Shown piece by piece: positions 1 to 11,699 of a stretch of 64,000 nucleotides of DNA. The notes below the pieces were generated by a model. The model had not been told where the DNA came from and made no database searches. It saw nothing but the letters and a program-made list of their open reading frames with translations. Source of the stretch: Hymenochaete sp. R1 (lineage: Eukaryota > Basidiomycota > Agaricomycetes > Hymenochaetales > Hymenochaetaceae). The stretch lies in assembly GCA_019400425.1 (NCBI GenBank), contig JAFREE010000079.1:51834-115833 (forward strand). The letters run 5' to 3'. Position 1 is the stretch's first letter; each line of letters begins with the position of its first letter. Position numbers and translations under genes: made by a program.

Positions 1-255
1 AAATCGACGTCGACAATTGAGATTAGAACAATATTTGGTTCAAATTATGAGCGTGAAAATAGAAAGGCAAGATGTTAGGTCAGGACCATCCGAGATGATT
101 GATAAGCAGCCGAACGAATGATCGACTCTTTCGACTGTGACGGCGCGTGAGCCTGCTCTAAGTTATTGCTCAACGTTTAAACTTTCCCTTTCACTTTCAT
201 ACCCACCAAGTTCTTTACGCGATAATCAAAGGGCAATAGAGAATCTGCAGCTACG

Positions 256-1524
256 ATGGTAAGCTGCATGCTCATGTTTGTGCTTCAGGAGAACTCATTC
301 AAACTCAAGTATGCAGACCTGGACGAACTCGTTCTATCAGGTAAACTCTTCAACGGGGAATCGCGGTCGTCGTCCCCTGCGCGCTCTCGGTCCACGTCGC
401 CAAGCGCCAGAATCAAGTCTGCAAGAGATTGGCCAGACATTGAAAAAGATGACTTGGAAGAAGAGTCTTCTGACGTCGAACGTGACAGACGGATTGCGTC
501 CATCATGAACGCGGCCCCGAAGGATGCTCCCGAGGGCTCAATCGGCATGGGCCCCGGTCGGACGGGTGTCAAAGGCGTTATTCGCGATCGGGACGAAGCT
601 AATGAACGAGCGCGCCATCTGCAGTCTCAGAAGATGAAGGAATTGAATGCAAGGATGGAGAGGGCGAACCTGGGAGGGAAGACATTTCTCGAAGAAGAAC
701 GAGTAAGACAGATCGAAAAGGCTCTATCAGAAGGTCGGCCAATTTCCGGGAACGGTGAAGGTGCTGAAGGCGTTGTCCTGAGAAAAGGGAGAGCGCGGTT
801 CGGGCATTTGAGGGAGGTTGGGGTGAAGAACTTTGTGTCGGCGGTAGAGAACGAGACGGGGGATGTATTTGTCGTCGTTCATCTTTACGACCCGGTGTGT
901 CTCTAGCATTCAGTCTTTTCATTTACCCCTTTGGACCTGTTCTAAGCAAAGAATTTCTTCAGTCTCTCGATCGATGTTACAACCTTGACAACGACCTTTC
1001 GCGATTGGCCCGTTCGAATCCTGATACCAAATTCCTGCATGCACGAGCCTCCGCCCTTGGCTTCGCCACCACATCGCCATCCCGCTCCTCTAATCTTTTG
1101 AGTTTATCTTCAAAATCGAGGCGGTCTGTAACGAAACCCATAATACGAAGTGCCCCTAATCGCATTGCAGAAGAAGACGAGGACGACCCTTATGCTTACG
1201 GCGATGAGAAGAAGGATGGCGTGGAGGATTCAGACGATGGCGATAGCGGAGAAGAGGATGTTGAGGCTGACTTGGACGTCTTGCCGACTATGTTGGTTTA
1301 TCGTGCCGGTGAACTGGTACATACTTGGGTGCGTGTTGACTGGGAAGCCGGTACTGCTGGAATTGACGACCTGCTTGCACGGTAAGCTGGTCTTGCACCT
1401 GAACTTCGGTGCAAATGCTAATTTTGTTGGGCAACTCAGGCATCACATCCTTAAAGGCTCTGGAGGAGCTTTGGGTAAATTTGACGACGACGACGCCCTT
1501 TGGGACTCCGATCCCGAGTCTTAG
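256..1524 (+). CDS. Phosducin-like protein (thioredoxin-fold cochaperone)
   Basis: Three exons fit one frame: about 256-896, 947-1381 and 1440-1524, giving about 386 residues. The N-terminus has the phosducin-like start (DELVLSGKLFN) followed by an SR-rich stretch. A helical region (residues about 110-170) leads into the thioredoxin-like half with the VVVHLYDP strand, continued after the intron by a segment ending KFLHARASALGF, and the late strand LPTMLVYRAGELVHTWVRVD. An acidic insert (EEDEDDPYAY region) lies in the middle of the fold and the C-terminus is acidic. Family members bind G-protein beta-gamma or assist the CCT chaperonin in the cytosol; which of these applies here is inference. 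Just after the ATG lies a GT..CAG stretch of 30 nt (259-288) that keeps frame whether spliced or not; it is probably too short to be an intron. Confidence 0.8.
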
Positions 1525-2105
1525 CCTATATTAATACGCTTTCATCATACGCTTAAATTGCTTTTGCTCAGTAGTTATGATCTTCAAAGATATGTATAAC
1601 AAATTTGATATCCTTGGATGTACCACTCGTGTGCCTCCGCGTTATTGTTGTTTCCGCTTACACTCTGAAGACCTTCAAGATTGGGTCGCTAGTCATAGGC
1701 GCGTCATACATATTTGCAAGGTACATTTTTTCCTTACAGTTTTTTGACTACGCTAAAAAAATCCAGATTCCTTTATTACCAGATATTTGTATTCACATGG
1801 ACAGCGCCAGGGGTCTACAATGCACTTCGAGACGTTGCTTCCGCCCATAATCACGATCGCTACGCCACTTACTCATGCGCTCTTTTCGTCTCGCGCAAAG
1901 GTGTACCCTACAAGTCCAGCTTCATCGGGGATGTCTAGATAACTATATATTTCGAGTAACACCGTGGCAGTTGACTACACCGACATTAGCAATATCTGAA
2001 TCGGTGCGTCAAATCGTTCTCAAGGTTCTGCGCGCTACTCGTGTATAGAATCGTCGTGCTTTTACTATTGCAGACCCAGCATATCTCTCTTCACCGGCGA
2101 CTCCA
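1525..2105. other. Intergenic, no gene seen
   Basis: Only short ORFs without family-like features. It includes the 3' flank of the phosducin-like gene and the promoter side of the next gene. No clear TATA box was found close to the following ATG. Confidence 0.5.
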
Positions 2106-2909
2106 ATGACCTCCAACCATGGTTCAACGAGAAGTAAATCCAGCGCTCGAGGCAAAGGTCGCGCCAAACCCGCTTTCCCTGACCCGAGGAGTATCGACCT
2201 CGTCAACAAGGCTACGTCCGACACCATGCTCGGTATACACGATATCGCCTATCGCAGCTGGTTCACGTGGAGTCGCAACGTCCAGAATGTCGCTCTATGC
2301 AAAGAGTCGTACCAAATCCTACGTTGCGCCACGGGCATCGCCATCACCACCCTGTGTACGGATGGATCTGCTGCTCTCGAGTCGCAGGCATCTATGACGT
2401 CTGACCCTCGTTTCGAATATAAGGTGAACAAGTCAAAGCTGGGGTTATGGAAGCAGGTGGAGACTCTTCTCTACGAACTTCAACACGAGAGGGACGAAGA
2501 AGGTCTACATGCGCTCTACGAACTTCTGGGAGTTGTTGATGACTCAGACCTGCACGGAACGCTCCCCGCTTCCGAATCTGATCTCTTTGGGAGTTATTTG
2601 TGTCCGGTTACTGACCTGTTGAAGGAAAGATACGAGCAACTTGTTACCAAAGCTCGCGATTCGCCGGAAGATAAGGCAATGACAAGGAAGCTCGAAAGAT
2701 TCAATGCCCTTGGTACAGCGACGTATGTACGTTTGTTGACGGCGCTTGAGAGGGTCGTCGAGCATCTCCCGGGCGATTCGTACTGTTTCGACTCCAGCAA
2801 GATTCGAGAGGCGTATAAGGAGGCACTACAAAAAATGAAGGAGCTCAGAGAATGCGGGTTCTGCGTAGACGTGCAGCGTTGGGAAGCGTATGCAGACAAT
2901 TTGGCTTAG
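2106..2909 (+). CDS. Hypothetical helical protein, possible distant F1 relative
   Basis: A single-exon ORF of 267 residues opening with a basic Ser/Lys/Arg-rich tail (MTSNHGSTRSKSSARGKG). The rest is predicted mostly helical by composition, without signal peptide or membrane segments. I do not recognise a domain. The order of features resembles the F1 family elsewhere in the window: a VNKA segment, a W-S near residue 55, a CATG segment where F1 has ASGYL, a LWKQVETLLYEL helix where F1 has W-K-x-x, a YVRLLTAL helix where F1 has YVxWLRYM, and a final W-x-x-Y. That relationship is an inference from pattern only. It lies in tandem with the next unknown gene on the same strand. Confidence 0.6.
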   Translation: MTSNHGSTRSKSSARGKGRAKPAFPDPRSIDLVNKATSDTMLGIHDIAYRSWFTWSRNVQNVALCKESYQILRCATGIAITTLCTDGSAALESQASMTSDPRFEYKVNKSKLGLWKQVETLLYELQHERDEEGLHALYELLGVVDDSDLHGTLPASESDLFGSYLCPVTDLLKERYEQLVTKARDSPEDKAMTRKLERFNALGTATYVRLLTALERVVEHLPGDSYCFDSSKIREAYKEALQKMKELRECGFCVDVQRWEAYADNLA

Positions 2910-3711
2910 ATATGTCATCACATTGTATGAACTTTCTTCGACAAACTCCGTGACATTCGTGCTCAGGCTGAACCTTGTACCCCTACTAGATTACTCAAAG
3001 AGGTTCCATTGCTATTTTGCATGCCTTTTCCGCTCTGCAGGAGCCCACTGTGTTTGTCGCGGCATCGGCCTGACTTTGAAATCTAATATTGCTATTTTCT
3101 TTTTTTCCGGGGCACTGGGTTGCGTTCGTTGCCCGTCATCTACGCGCGAACCGCGCCGGGAAAAAGTGTTTTACCTCTGACTGCAGCAATGGAAATGTGT
3201 TCATAGACGTAAGTAGCAGTTGGTTGCTGGCGCAAACCTAAAGACAAGATTTATATGCTGACTATCAAAATTGTGAGTGATGTATCCACATGCAACGTCA
3301 AGGAGCCAACTTGAATTACCTAACGGAACTTTCGATCCATTTCCTTTGAAGTTTACTTTGCATCAACAATACTCATTTTTCGGATGCGCGTATCGCAAAT
3401 GGACGGGCGGTTTTTTGACCAGTAGAGAATTCCAATGTCTGTTTAGTTCGTCGAAACAGCATTTCGTACACGCGGGTATCGAATTCGCGAAGATGCGGAT
3501 GGTTGTTGCGCTTCGGCATTCCTTTCTCCTCTCATTTTCTGACTAATTCGGGTTCAGATATGCTCTGTGACGAAGAAAAAAATAGCGCCAGAAGCAACTT
3601 TGCATGATAACCAAAGCACCCTAAAAACCTCCCATCTGCAAAGAGCAGGTACGTGCAGACTTTTACCATTCAAAACCTTCACAATTCCATACTGCAATGT
3701 TAGACAGCAGG
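2910..3711. other. Intergenic upstream region
   Basis: No supported gene. Several short ORFs lack any recognisable feature. The downstream end forms the promoter of the gene at 3804. Confidence 0.5.
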
Positions 3712-3718
3712 TATATAA
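3712..3718 (+). promoter_or_regulatory. TATA box of the 3804 gene
   Basis: TATATAA lies 86-92 nt upstream of the ATG at 3804, a usual distance for a fungal TATA box with a short leader. It supports choosing 3804 over the longer ORF that begins at 3567. Confidence 0.6.
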
Positions 3719-3803
3719 GTTCTACCATTTGCGGCGGCGGTCCCCTATCCTCAGGCTACTACCAAAGACTATCGCGAAATCTTCCTTTCAGCACCACGTT
3801 CCT

Positions 3804-4685
3804 ATGACTGACTCTTCCCGTGCGACCCCCTCCCCTTCGTCTGATCTGACCACGGGCAGTACAACATCTGATGAAGGGATGGGTATTTGTTTTTTGGAGG
3901 ACTCCACTATCCCTACGTTCTACATGACCATGGGGCATCTCATAAAGAAAATAAAGGAAGCACGGTCAGTCGAGCTTAAAGCATGGCTTGGGGTCAAAGA
4001 CACGTCCCCTGTCCTTGACGCTTACTCCATCGTCCGTGCTGAAGCCCTTCACGAGTACTATTCTCTTATGAGCTTCCGGCTCTCTCATGAGATCTACGCA
4101 GCGTCTGGCGATGATAGAGTCAAGCTGACAGAAAGGCGTCGTTCGAACCGAGTCGGGCGTGGGCAAGCAGGCGAACTATTCCAACTGCTCCGGCGCTCGA
4201 TAGGGAAAGAAAGACTCTCAAGCGAAGAAACGGATCACATTGGGAGACTTCGCACTCAACTGCGGTTGACACTGGACTCCGACTTCGCTGATGAAAGCAA
4301 ACGTCGTGACGGTATAAACAATATCTTTGGCAACTTGGATAAATTGTGGAAGGAGGAACTTGAACGCTTTGAAGGGATTATGGATGATTTTTGCGCGACA
4401 GGGAAGAGTGAGTTGAGCGCTGCGGAACTCACTCACAATGCACTTCTCGTTCACATGCTATGGCGTAGATTCCAGAGACTGAGCAACTTGGTTTCTGGAA
4501 AACTACCTGATTCTGGCTACGAGGAACTGAAGAGGCTTTATGAATCTCATGCCTCTTGGTATGCTCACGGTGGCAAAGCCAAAGTAGCTTCCGCTGCGTT
4601 CTATGATGACACCATGAATCCCAAACGTATTGTTCCGATGTTGACGAACCTGATTGGCATATGCGAGAAAACGGAAACCTCGTAA
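3804..4685 (+). CDS. Hypothetical protein
   Basis: A single-exon ORF of 293 residues when started at MTDSSRATPSPSS. The in-frame ORF runs upstream to 3567, but that part has basic, unstructured content and spans the TATA box, so it is treated as untranslated. The N-terminal 35 residues are Ser/Thr/Pro-rich; the rest is charged and probably helical, with a LWKEELERF helix and a NALLVHMLWRRFQRL helix. There is no signal peptide and no known domain that I can name. It sits directly downstream of another unknown helical ORF (2106-2909) and may share its remote resemblance to the F1 family, but the match is weaker. Confidence 0.6.
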   Translation: MTDSSRATPSPSSDLTTGSTTSDEGMGICFLEDSTIPTFYMTMGHLIKKIKEARSVELKAWLGVKDTSPVLDAYSIVRAEALHEYYSLMSFRLSHEIYAASGDDRVKLTERRRSNRVGRGQAGELFQLLRRSIGKERLSSEETDHIGRLRTQLRLTLDSDFADESKRRDGINNIFGNLDKLWKEELERFEGIMDDFCATGKSELSAAELTHNALLVHMLWRRFQRLSNLVSGKLPDSGYEELKRLYESHASWYAHGGKAKVASAAFYDDTMNPKRIVPMLTNLIGICEKTETS

Positions 4686-5028
4686 TGGTAACATGTTTCC
4701 TCCTAAATGTATGCGTGCGGTTGTGATAGTTGATTTCTATGCGATTGTTTGTACGCGTAATGCTTCTATGAGCGTTGAAATCTTTGAAAACATAATTTAG
4801 GGCTCGATAACTCGATCTGAGCCATGGGTCCTGCCTATGTTCGTATTTACATTTCCCCGGTACATTACAACATGATAAACATTCCCTACCATTGCTTTGG
4901 GACTGAGTTTGCTTCTACAGTGTATACAAACAAGATCAAACATCAACAATAACTTCCCGCTCTTCTGCCTTTCACAACCCAAAAACTAAGATGGCAGCCG
5001 GCTTGCTGCTTGGTTTGGTGCGATTGAC
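4686..5028. other. Short convergent intergenic spacer
   Basis: Holds the 3' ends of the convergent 3804 gene and pgk1. No gene is seen. Confidence 0.6.
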
Positions 5029-6626
5029 TTATAGCTTTACTTCGTCCTTGTTACTCAGCTCTTTGACGCCGGGAAGTTCCTTGAAATTTTCTTTAATCAA
5101 AGGACAGTAGTTAAAGATGGTAATCCGGCTTACTTTGCCCTCAAGTAATTCAAGCGAAGCCCCACCGCCAGTACTGACATGGTTCAGCTTGCCCTCTCCC
5201 CCGAACTTCGCTACGACGGTCGCGGTATCTCCTCCGCCCACGATAACTGTCGCACCGTTCTCCTTCGCTTCAATCGCTGCAGCAAGCATTGCCTTGCTCC
5301 CATTGGAGAATGCCTCAAACTCGAAAACACCGGGAGGGCCGTTCCAAAGAATTGTCTTCGCCGATTTGATGGCGTCAGCGAATAGTTGACGAGACTTCTC
5401 TCCAGCATCGAGGCCCATCCAACCATCATCTATATCTTCTGTGGCCGTGGATGTTTCGGCGTCTTCGCTGAATTTTTTAGCGGTAATGTAATCGGTAGGC
5501 AAGACGAGCTCGACACTGTTTTTCTTGGCTTTCTCCTTGAGAGCTTCGACATTCTTGGAGCCAGCTTCATCGAATAAGGAATCTCCAATCTGGGAGACGC
5601 AAGATACGACATAAGCGAATGACACGCAACAATGACGATAGAAAGGTCATACCTTACGATTTTCGAGAATTTTCTTAAACGTAAATGCCATTCCTCCACA
5701 AATGATCAGAGAGTTGACCTTATCGAGCATGTTGTCAATAAGTTGAATTTTGTCGGAAACTTTTGCACCGCCCAAAATTCCAAGGAAAGGTCTCTGAGGA
5801 GCTTCAAGGGCCTTTGCAAAGAATTCAAGCTCCTTCGCCATTAAGAAACCCGCTGCTCGGACAGGGAGCTGGACGCCAACCATACTCGAGTGAGCACGAT
5901 GCGCGGTACCAAAAGCATCATTGATGTAGACGTCTCCAAGCTTAGTGAGACCTGCTCGGAACAAGTCGATGTCTGCCTTGGGGGCCTTGACCTTAGTGCC
6001 GCTAGCGTCCTTCGCCGAGCCTTCTTCCTCAATGTGGAAGCGCAAATTTTCAAGAAGAATGACAGAGCCCTCTGCAGCGTTGTTCACGGCATTTTCCACT
6101 TCATCTCCGACACAATCCTTGATGAACTTCACGTCCCGATTGAGCTTTTTGTCAAGCACTTCTTTGACCGGAGCAAGCGAGTATTTATCGACGACTTTGC
6201 CATCAGGACGACCAAGATGGGACATGAGAACGACAACCTTCGCGCCTGCATGGGAGAGCGATACATCAGTATTAATGGGGATATAGTTTCAAAAAGCCCA
6301 GAAAAAAGTTCCGCTGAGGCCAACCTGCAGAAGCTGCGGAAATTCCGCAAATTCCAACGGAACAGCACATACCTTTAGGTGCACCATCTTCTCCCAATGC
6401 GTATTTGATAGTGGGCAGCGCAGCATCAATTCTCTTTCATATTCGTTAAAGAAAAAGAGACGCATTTGGGTTAGAGATGAAACTGAAGGGCTTTAGACAG
6501 GGTCGAACTCACCGTAGTGTCGTTGACTTTCCCATCTTTTAACGGCACGTTGAAGTCGACACGAATGAGAACGCGCTTTCCCTCCAGCGGCACATCTGTG
6601 ATACTGAGCTTGCTTGAGAGCGACAT
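5029..6626 (-). CDS. pgk1: Phosphoglycerate kinase
   Basis: Five exons join in frame: 6513-6626, 6373-6433, 5653-6245, 5134-5589 and 5029-5079, giving 424 residues, close to the usual 416-417. The enzyme transfers phosphate from 1,3-bisphosphoglycerate to ADP in cytosolic glycolysis. Diagnostic segments are present in order: [12 protein letters not shown] at the N-terminus, [66 protein letters not shown], the nucleotide loop [12 protein letters not shown], and [16 protein letters not shown] near the C-terminus. The last intron (5080-5133, 54 nt) has no stop and keeps frame, so an unspliced mRNA would encode an 18-residue insertion before the final ELPGV segment. Confidence 0.97.
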
Positions 6627-7605
6627 TGTTTGTCGTGGCGATTGCGATGGTGGTGGTTGAGAGAGGAGATGAGCGATAGATCAGGTCCCGTCGGAGGTAC
6701 GCTGGTTGTATGCGGTCGTCAGGCGGAAGTCCGAATTTGGAGAGGAAGTTCCACGCTTTTCACCGTGCCCTTCGCGAAATCCCGCTTCGCCGTGTTCACG
6801 ATAGTATCGCTCCTCCGAGACCCAGATCTAATGGCTAAAACGAAACATAACTCATTGCGATATTCAAGACTCGCTTTTTTTGTTCCTAGTCGTAAGCCGT
6901 CATTCTTTCGGGAGAAAAGGACGTTTCACTCAACAATTCTTCTTTCGCAAGGCACTGAAGACAGAACATAGCTCTGTGTCCTATTTTCTTGATTGAAGGT
7001 ACGCTGTAGGCGCAGGACTCGGACTTTCCTGCGGAGGTGGCGGCCGTCGCCCATGTGTACTAGAGAAGGCTTCAAAGACAAGAGACGTTACTTGGCCGGA
7101 TGCTCGTTGGCATCATCATGAACTACAGGAATCACGCCAGCTGATTGGCGAAGTCGTGCCGTCCAGTCGATTTAATGCACAAGCATTGTCGACACCCATT
7201 CCCATCTGCTTATGATTTCTTCATCGTGAAAGAGGCTGCACACGGAAGTACAGACCATGTGTCCATCGGTTTCGGTTTCGGTCCCTTCTTCAATACGAGC
7301 TTATTCGGGGCCCCTTTTCCGGACCGTCGAGATTTACCGAGAAGGCCATGTACACTAAATTTCCACCTGGTAAAATGCAACTGTCGAGCGAAAGCTGCTT
7401 TCGCGAAGACATGGATATTAACATTCCCCATCACATGGGCCGTTTTTCTATGACGATTTTCTCCGCGATGATGTGCGGAAGAGTCGGGAAGACATGATGT
7501 CAATTTCTCTGGTGGGGGCCGTTCAGTCTTGTAGTGTCTATAAAGACCAACACTTGCGTCGAATGCATTGATTAAGTCTTTTTTGTTCACCAATATCGAT
7601 CCAAC
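6627..7605. other. Divergent promoter region between pgk1 and the GH43 gene
   Basis: About 980 nt between two divergent starts. ORFs of 100-127 codons exist on both strands (6630-6971, 7145-7453, 7210-7593), but they overlap each other in opposite strands and show no family features. It is read as regulatory DNA. Confidence 0.55.
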
Positions 7606-9267
7606 ATGAAGTGGCTATTGTGTTTTACTGCAATCATCACCGTTTTCCATACCTTTGCTCCTCAGAGTTTTGCATATCCAAACCCAGGTGTAGTAACAGG
7701 CGACACAACTGTTCATGACCCAACCATGTGTAAAGATGATTCGGTAGGGCGCGCCTTCCATATCATGATCTCACCGAACAGAAAAAACTCATATTTCTAT
7801 TTAAAACAGGGAACTTATTTCGTATTCTCAACGGGAGTAGGTATCGAGATCAGGACGAGTACGGACCGAACGGCTTGGACTTATGAAGGCGTCGTCTTCA
7901 GTAACCCAACTTGGACCGATGAGTATACGGGGACGTCGAATGGGTTAGATCTCATACTCTCCTATCTTTCTTTTTTTGTCATTGTTTAGAGTCTGACAAC
8001 TCCCGTAGAGCGCTCTGGGCTCCTGATTGCACGTATCAAGATGGCACGTTCTACGTAAGCTTTTACCTCTTTCTTAGAGGAGTCAACGTTGACTTTCTGG
8101 TGAAACAAGCTTTATTATGCGGCTTCTACTTTTGGATCCCAGAACGTGACCCTATCTTTTGTTTAAATTTACTGCGTTCAACGTTTTAATGTCACTTTCT
8201 CTTCTTATTCAAGTCCGCCATTTTCTTCGCCAAATCTACCACCGGCCTCCCTGGATCATGGACCAACGAAGGATTGGTGACATCCACGGCATCTGGAGAT
8301 AGTTTTAACGTAGGTTCATTTACAATTTTTTACTACAACTTATGGCGAACTTTGGCTTGTTTTGAATCACTAAGGCTATCGACCCTAAGTAAGCCCGATT
8401 TCTTACTTAGCCTGTATTTATACGCCAATACGGATTGAACATTTCTTTAGCCTGATCATTGGTCCGTGTTGAAGTTTCTCTAATTTGCATAGGGAATGTT
8501 TATCATGTCACAGTGAGCAGTGAATGGTATCTCTCGCTCGGCTCATTTTGGACCGGTATCAAAGGTGTTGAGTGAGTCAAGCTCATTCTTTTCCATGCTC
8601 GTCCCATTTCATCCGTTCTTTCACCCTCTAACAACGCATCGATTGCTGGAAGACTTGCTTCAAGCTCCGGCAAGCCCTCTTCCAGCGCGTTCGATTCCCT
8701 CGCAGCACGCTCAGGAAGCACTACCGCCATCGAGGCGAGCGTCATCTTCCAATACGGAAACTACTTTTATCTCTTCACGTCTTGGGATGCGTGCTGTCAG
8801 GGGACGTCCAGCACGTATAATATCCGTGTGGGTCGTTCAACGAGGTTCGTTATAACTATTCTTCGGTTTCTCATTGTCAGGTTGGGCCAGTGACCTTACT
8901 TTTTTTTCATTCTATTTTGAAGCTTAATGGGTGGCTACGTCGACGCGAGCGGGGTCGTGCTTGAAGATGGGGGAGGAACGCTTATTCTTGAAACACATGA
9001 TGGAATCTACGGGCCCGGAGGTCAAGATGTTATGACTGACAACGATGGTGTCGTGCTCGTTTATCGTAAGCTACCTTTGGAAAGATACTGAAGAGTAAGA
9101 TGAAAGTAATTCTGATCTTTTATTCTTCAATATAGATTACTACGAAAGCGATGGGAGCTACGTAAGTCTATATTCTCATGGAGATGATAAAAAGTTGTTC
9201 CTGACTTCAATCGTAGCTTGGAATCAACTTGCTTGATTTCTCTTCCGGGTGGCCTGTTGTATATTGA
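7606..9267 (+). CDS. Secreted GH43 endo-1,5-alpha-L-arabinanase-like hydrolase
   Basis: A hydrophobic signal peptide (about residues 1-23, [17 protein letters not shown]) is followed by a GH43 five-blade beta-propeller encoded by many short exons. The first exon ends near 7943 and the frame resumes at 8009. Key segments in order: VHDPTM (general-base Asp), [29 protein letters not shown] then [14 protein letters not shown] (pKa-modulating Asp), [13 protein letters not shown], a segment with IEASVIF (general-acid Glu), [19 protein letters not shown], and YGPGGQD. The final exon ends GWPVVY. The pattern fits the arabinan-cleaving GH43 group acting on plant cell-wall pectin side chains outside the cell. 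No carbohydrate-binding module is seen. Intron positions beyond the clear ones are approximate. Confidence 0.88.
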
Positions 9268-9567
9268 CACTAGTCTAGTACTAGACTATGAATGTACAAC
9301 GATTTATGCTACGAGATTCGAAGTCTTTCCGGTTCTGCATTATGATGATCAAGGGATATGGTGTTCACTGCGAGAAGTCCTTTAGTAAATTCCGAAGTAT
9401 CACAATAATCACGATATATATCATCGCGACACGGAACAACGCGAGCTATAAACTTGATTACTTATCTTGGATTAAATGTACAACCCCTCAAGCGAATGTC
9501 AGTCTGAGACGAATAAGTTAAGACAAGCTCGGCGGTATCAGAAGAACGAAATGCCCCTATACACCAT

Positions 9568-11189
9568 CTAAAAATCCACATTGACCGTCCTTCTCGGCGG
9601 AACCCAACCCTCCCCAAAGCTCCTCCTTAGCAAACTCATCATCGAAACCGTCCTCGTCAACCGACATCTCTCCCTCTGCTTCTCGCCTCTCAGGAGCATC
9701 CCAACCTTCGCCCACCACTCCTTCGTCCACACCTTGAAGTCCCACTCCCACTCACTCAGCCAGTAGTCCGCCATTGCGTCGCGTTCGTTAGTGCTCGCGA
9801 GGAGGTACTGGTAGTAGTACCACTGGTCACCACATGCGCCCAGGATCTTTTCGGTCTCATCGGACCATGGATTCCATTTTGCGCGGATGTCTTCGAGGGT
9901 CGAGCCCCAGGAAGATAGTACACGCTCCGAAGCTTGGGGAGAAAGAGGGTCGCCATGCCATGAAGCGATGAAACGATGCGGGAACAGGACGTATAAGGAG
10001 TTGATGAGGGTTTGGTCCTTGCCTGGCAGTAGATGAGAACAGTATTCAATGTGAAGACAATGAAGTGAAGTGAAATGCGAGCTTACCAACGAAGATGGAT
10101 TGCGAGAGGTAGTAGTCGTGGTAAGCGTAGTAGGCAGTCGCGTAAGGCTGTAGCGCAGCAGGTTGTCCGCCAAAAAATGACCCTATTACTAGATGATCGG
10201 CACCATGAAACAGCGACAGACAAGTTATGACTTACCTTCAGAAAAATCATTGTCTATGGGCCCAAAAGGCTCGATCCATAGTGACATGCTCGCCTCCGGG
10301 AGCCTTTGTACTGGAAAGTAGATCAAGCCTTCCTCTTTCACAGTTCCGGGGCTTGTTTCTCGAGTCATAGCGGCCCCCTCTCTCCAAACGTCATCGATCC
10401 TTTCGATGCTTGGCCATTCGGCATACATATGCTCCCGCCTCAAGGACCCTGCATCCGTCCAAAACGCATATTTGATCTCCGCCTCTCCTAACCCAAGATT
10501 TTTCCTCCTTTCCTTCGATGATATCGCGTCCGGGGAGTCCTGGTCTTTTGGATAGAGATGTTCCATTGCATCGGCAAGTAGAAATGGTTTCGCGTTCCAG
10601 ATTGCGTAGAGTTCCGGATTATGATATTCTTTCTCTCTGTCTTTTCCCCACATATTGGCATATTTGTCCTGCAGGCCTTGGAGAGGGGGAATGTTGTAGG
10701 GTGACTCGAAACGAGTGTCGATGATAATGGGAAGGTCTCCACGGATAGAGCTGATTGTGGATGCAAGCGATGGTGGACAGTAGAAGTATATGGGTGTTGT
10801 TATGCGCGCTAGAAAACGAGAAAGCCAGGCAGAGTACTGACAAACTAGAGGTTAGCTAGATAGACGTTCGCGCAAGTACATTGACTTACCTGCGCAATGG
10901 AATGCTTGGACTTGGGAAGGGGAAAGAACGCCGAAACCAAAAGAATCTGATTGTCGCCGCCGTAGTTTACAGAATTATTCCCTGTAGATGGAAGAGGAGT
11001 ACCGACGTAAGGCCGCGAAGGGGCAACGCTGACAGGAACGATGGTGTTGGACACCCAAGATGCGAGAAGCGGGCCATAGGAAAGGTAGATGACGATGGTG
11101 GCAGCGAAGACGAGGACAAAGCAGAGGACTTGTTGCTGCTGTCGCCGTCGAAGGTTGAAGAAATTGAGACTGGGGCGAAGCGTCGCCAT
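9568..11189 (-). CDS. Type II membrane glycosyltransferase-like protein (HtrL/YibB-like)
   Basis: Translation probably starts at 11189 (MATLRPSLNFF). A short basic cytosolic tail (NLRRRQQQQ) precedes one membrane anchor at about residues 19-37, the topology of Golgi glycosyltransferases. The lumenal part is split by short introns, with exons around 10225-10653 and 9568-10173. Segments resembling HtrL/YibB proteins are visible: an SAWL-SRFL opening, PIYFYCPPS, IIIDTRFESPY, NAKPFLLADAMEHLYP and the acidic motif KYAFWTDAGSLR, which may be the nucleotide-sugar binding D-x-G. The C-terminal half has many Trp and Tyr and ends in a basic tail. Family assignment is by motif memory; the donor sugar cannot be told. 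It is convergent with the GH43 gene. Confidence 0.65.
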
Positions 11190-11699
11190 CGTCGCCAACG
11201 TTGTGGGCGCTCGAGACGAGCATCCGGGTCAGCTCATCATCAAAAGGAGAGACGGCCATGCGTGGGAACGTCGCACGTGAATTTCCGAGATGCGAGCAGA
11301 CTTGCATCCTCTTTCTCGATACGTCTCTCTTAAACTTCGTTCATGTCGGAATACCAGACTTCAGATATGAACTAATGGCGCACTCCGAGTCGTCCCCAAG
11401 ATGCACGGCATTTTTTTTCTATCACTTTCTCTTGTCGCGGATTATGACCTGCTCAACAATTACACTAGGTCCGTCTTCATGCTCTACGTCTTTCCCCGAA
11501 TCTCGCACGGCGACAAAGACCCCGGTTCATTCTCGCCTGCAACGAAGGAGCGCGTTTCCTTTTCACGGAGAGCAATCAGAAACGAGTGGTCATCTAACTG
11601 TGGGTCTCGTTTAAGAGATGCACGCGAAACGAACCAAAAACTACTATCTGTGGGTATTCAAATATTATAACGTCTATTTCGTTATTAATCTATCGCTAT
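11190..11699. other. Intergenic, no gene seen
   Basis: Upstream region of the glycosyltransferase gene and 3' flank of the F1-A pseudogene. Overlapping ORFs on both strands have no supporting features. Confidence 0.5.

Noticed and set aside
7145..7593. Overlapping ORFs on both strands between pgk1 and the GH43 gene
   Set aside because: They are mutual shadows, lack introns or domain features and lie in a divergent promoter region.
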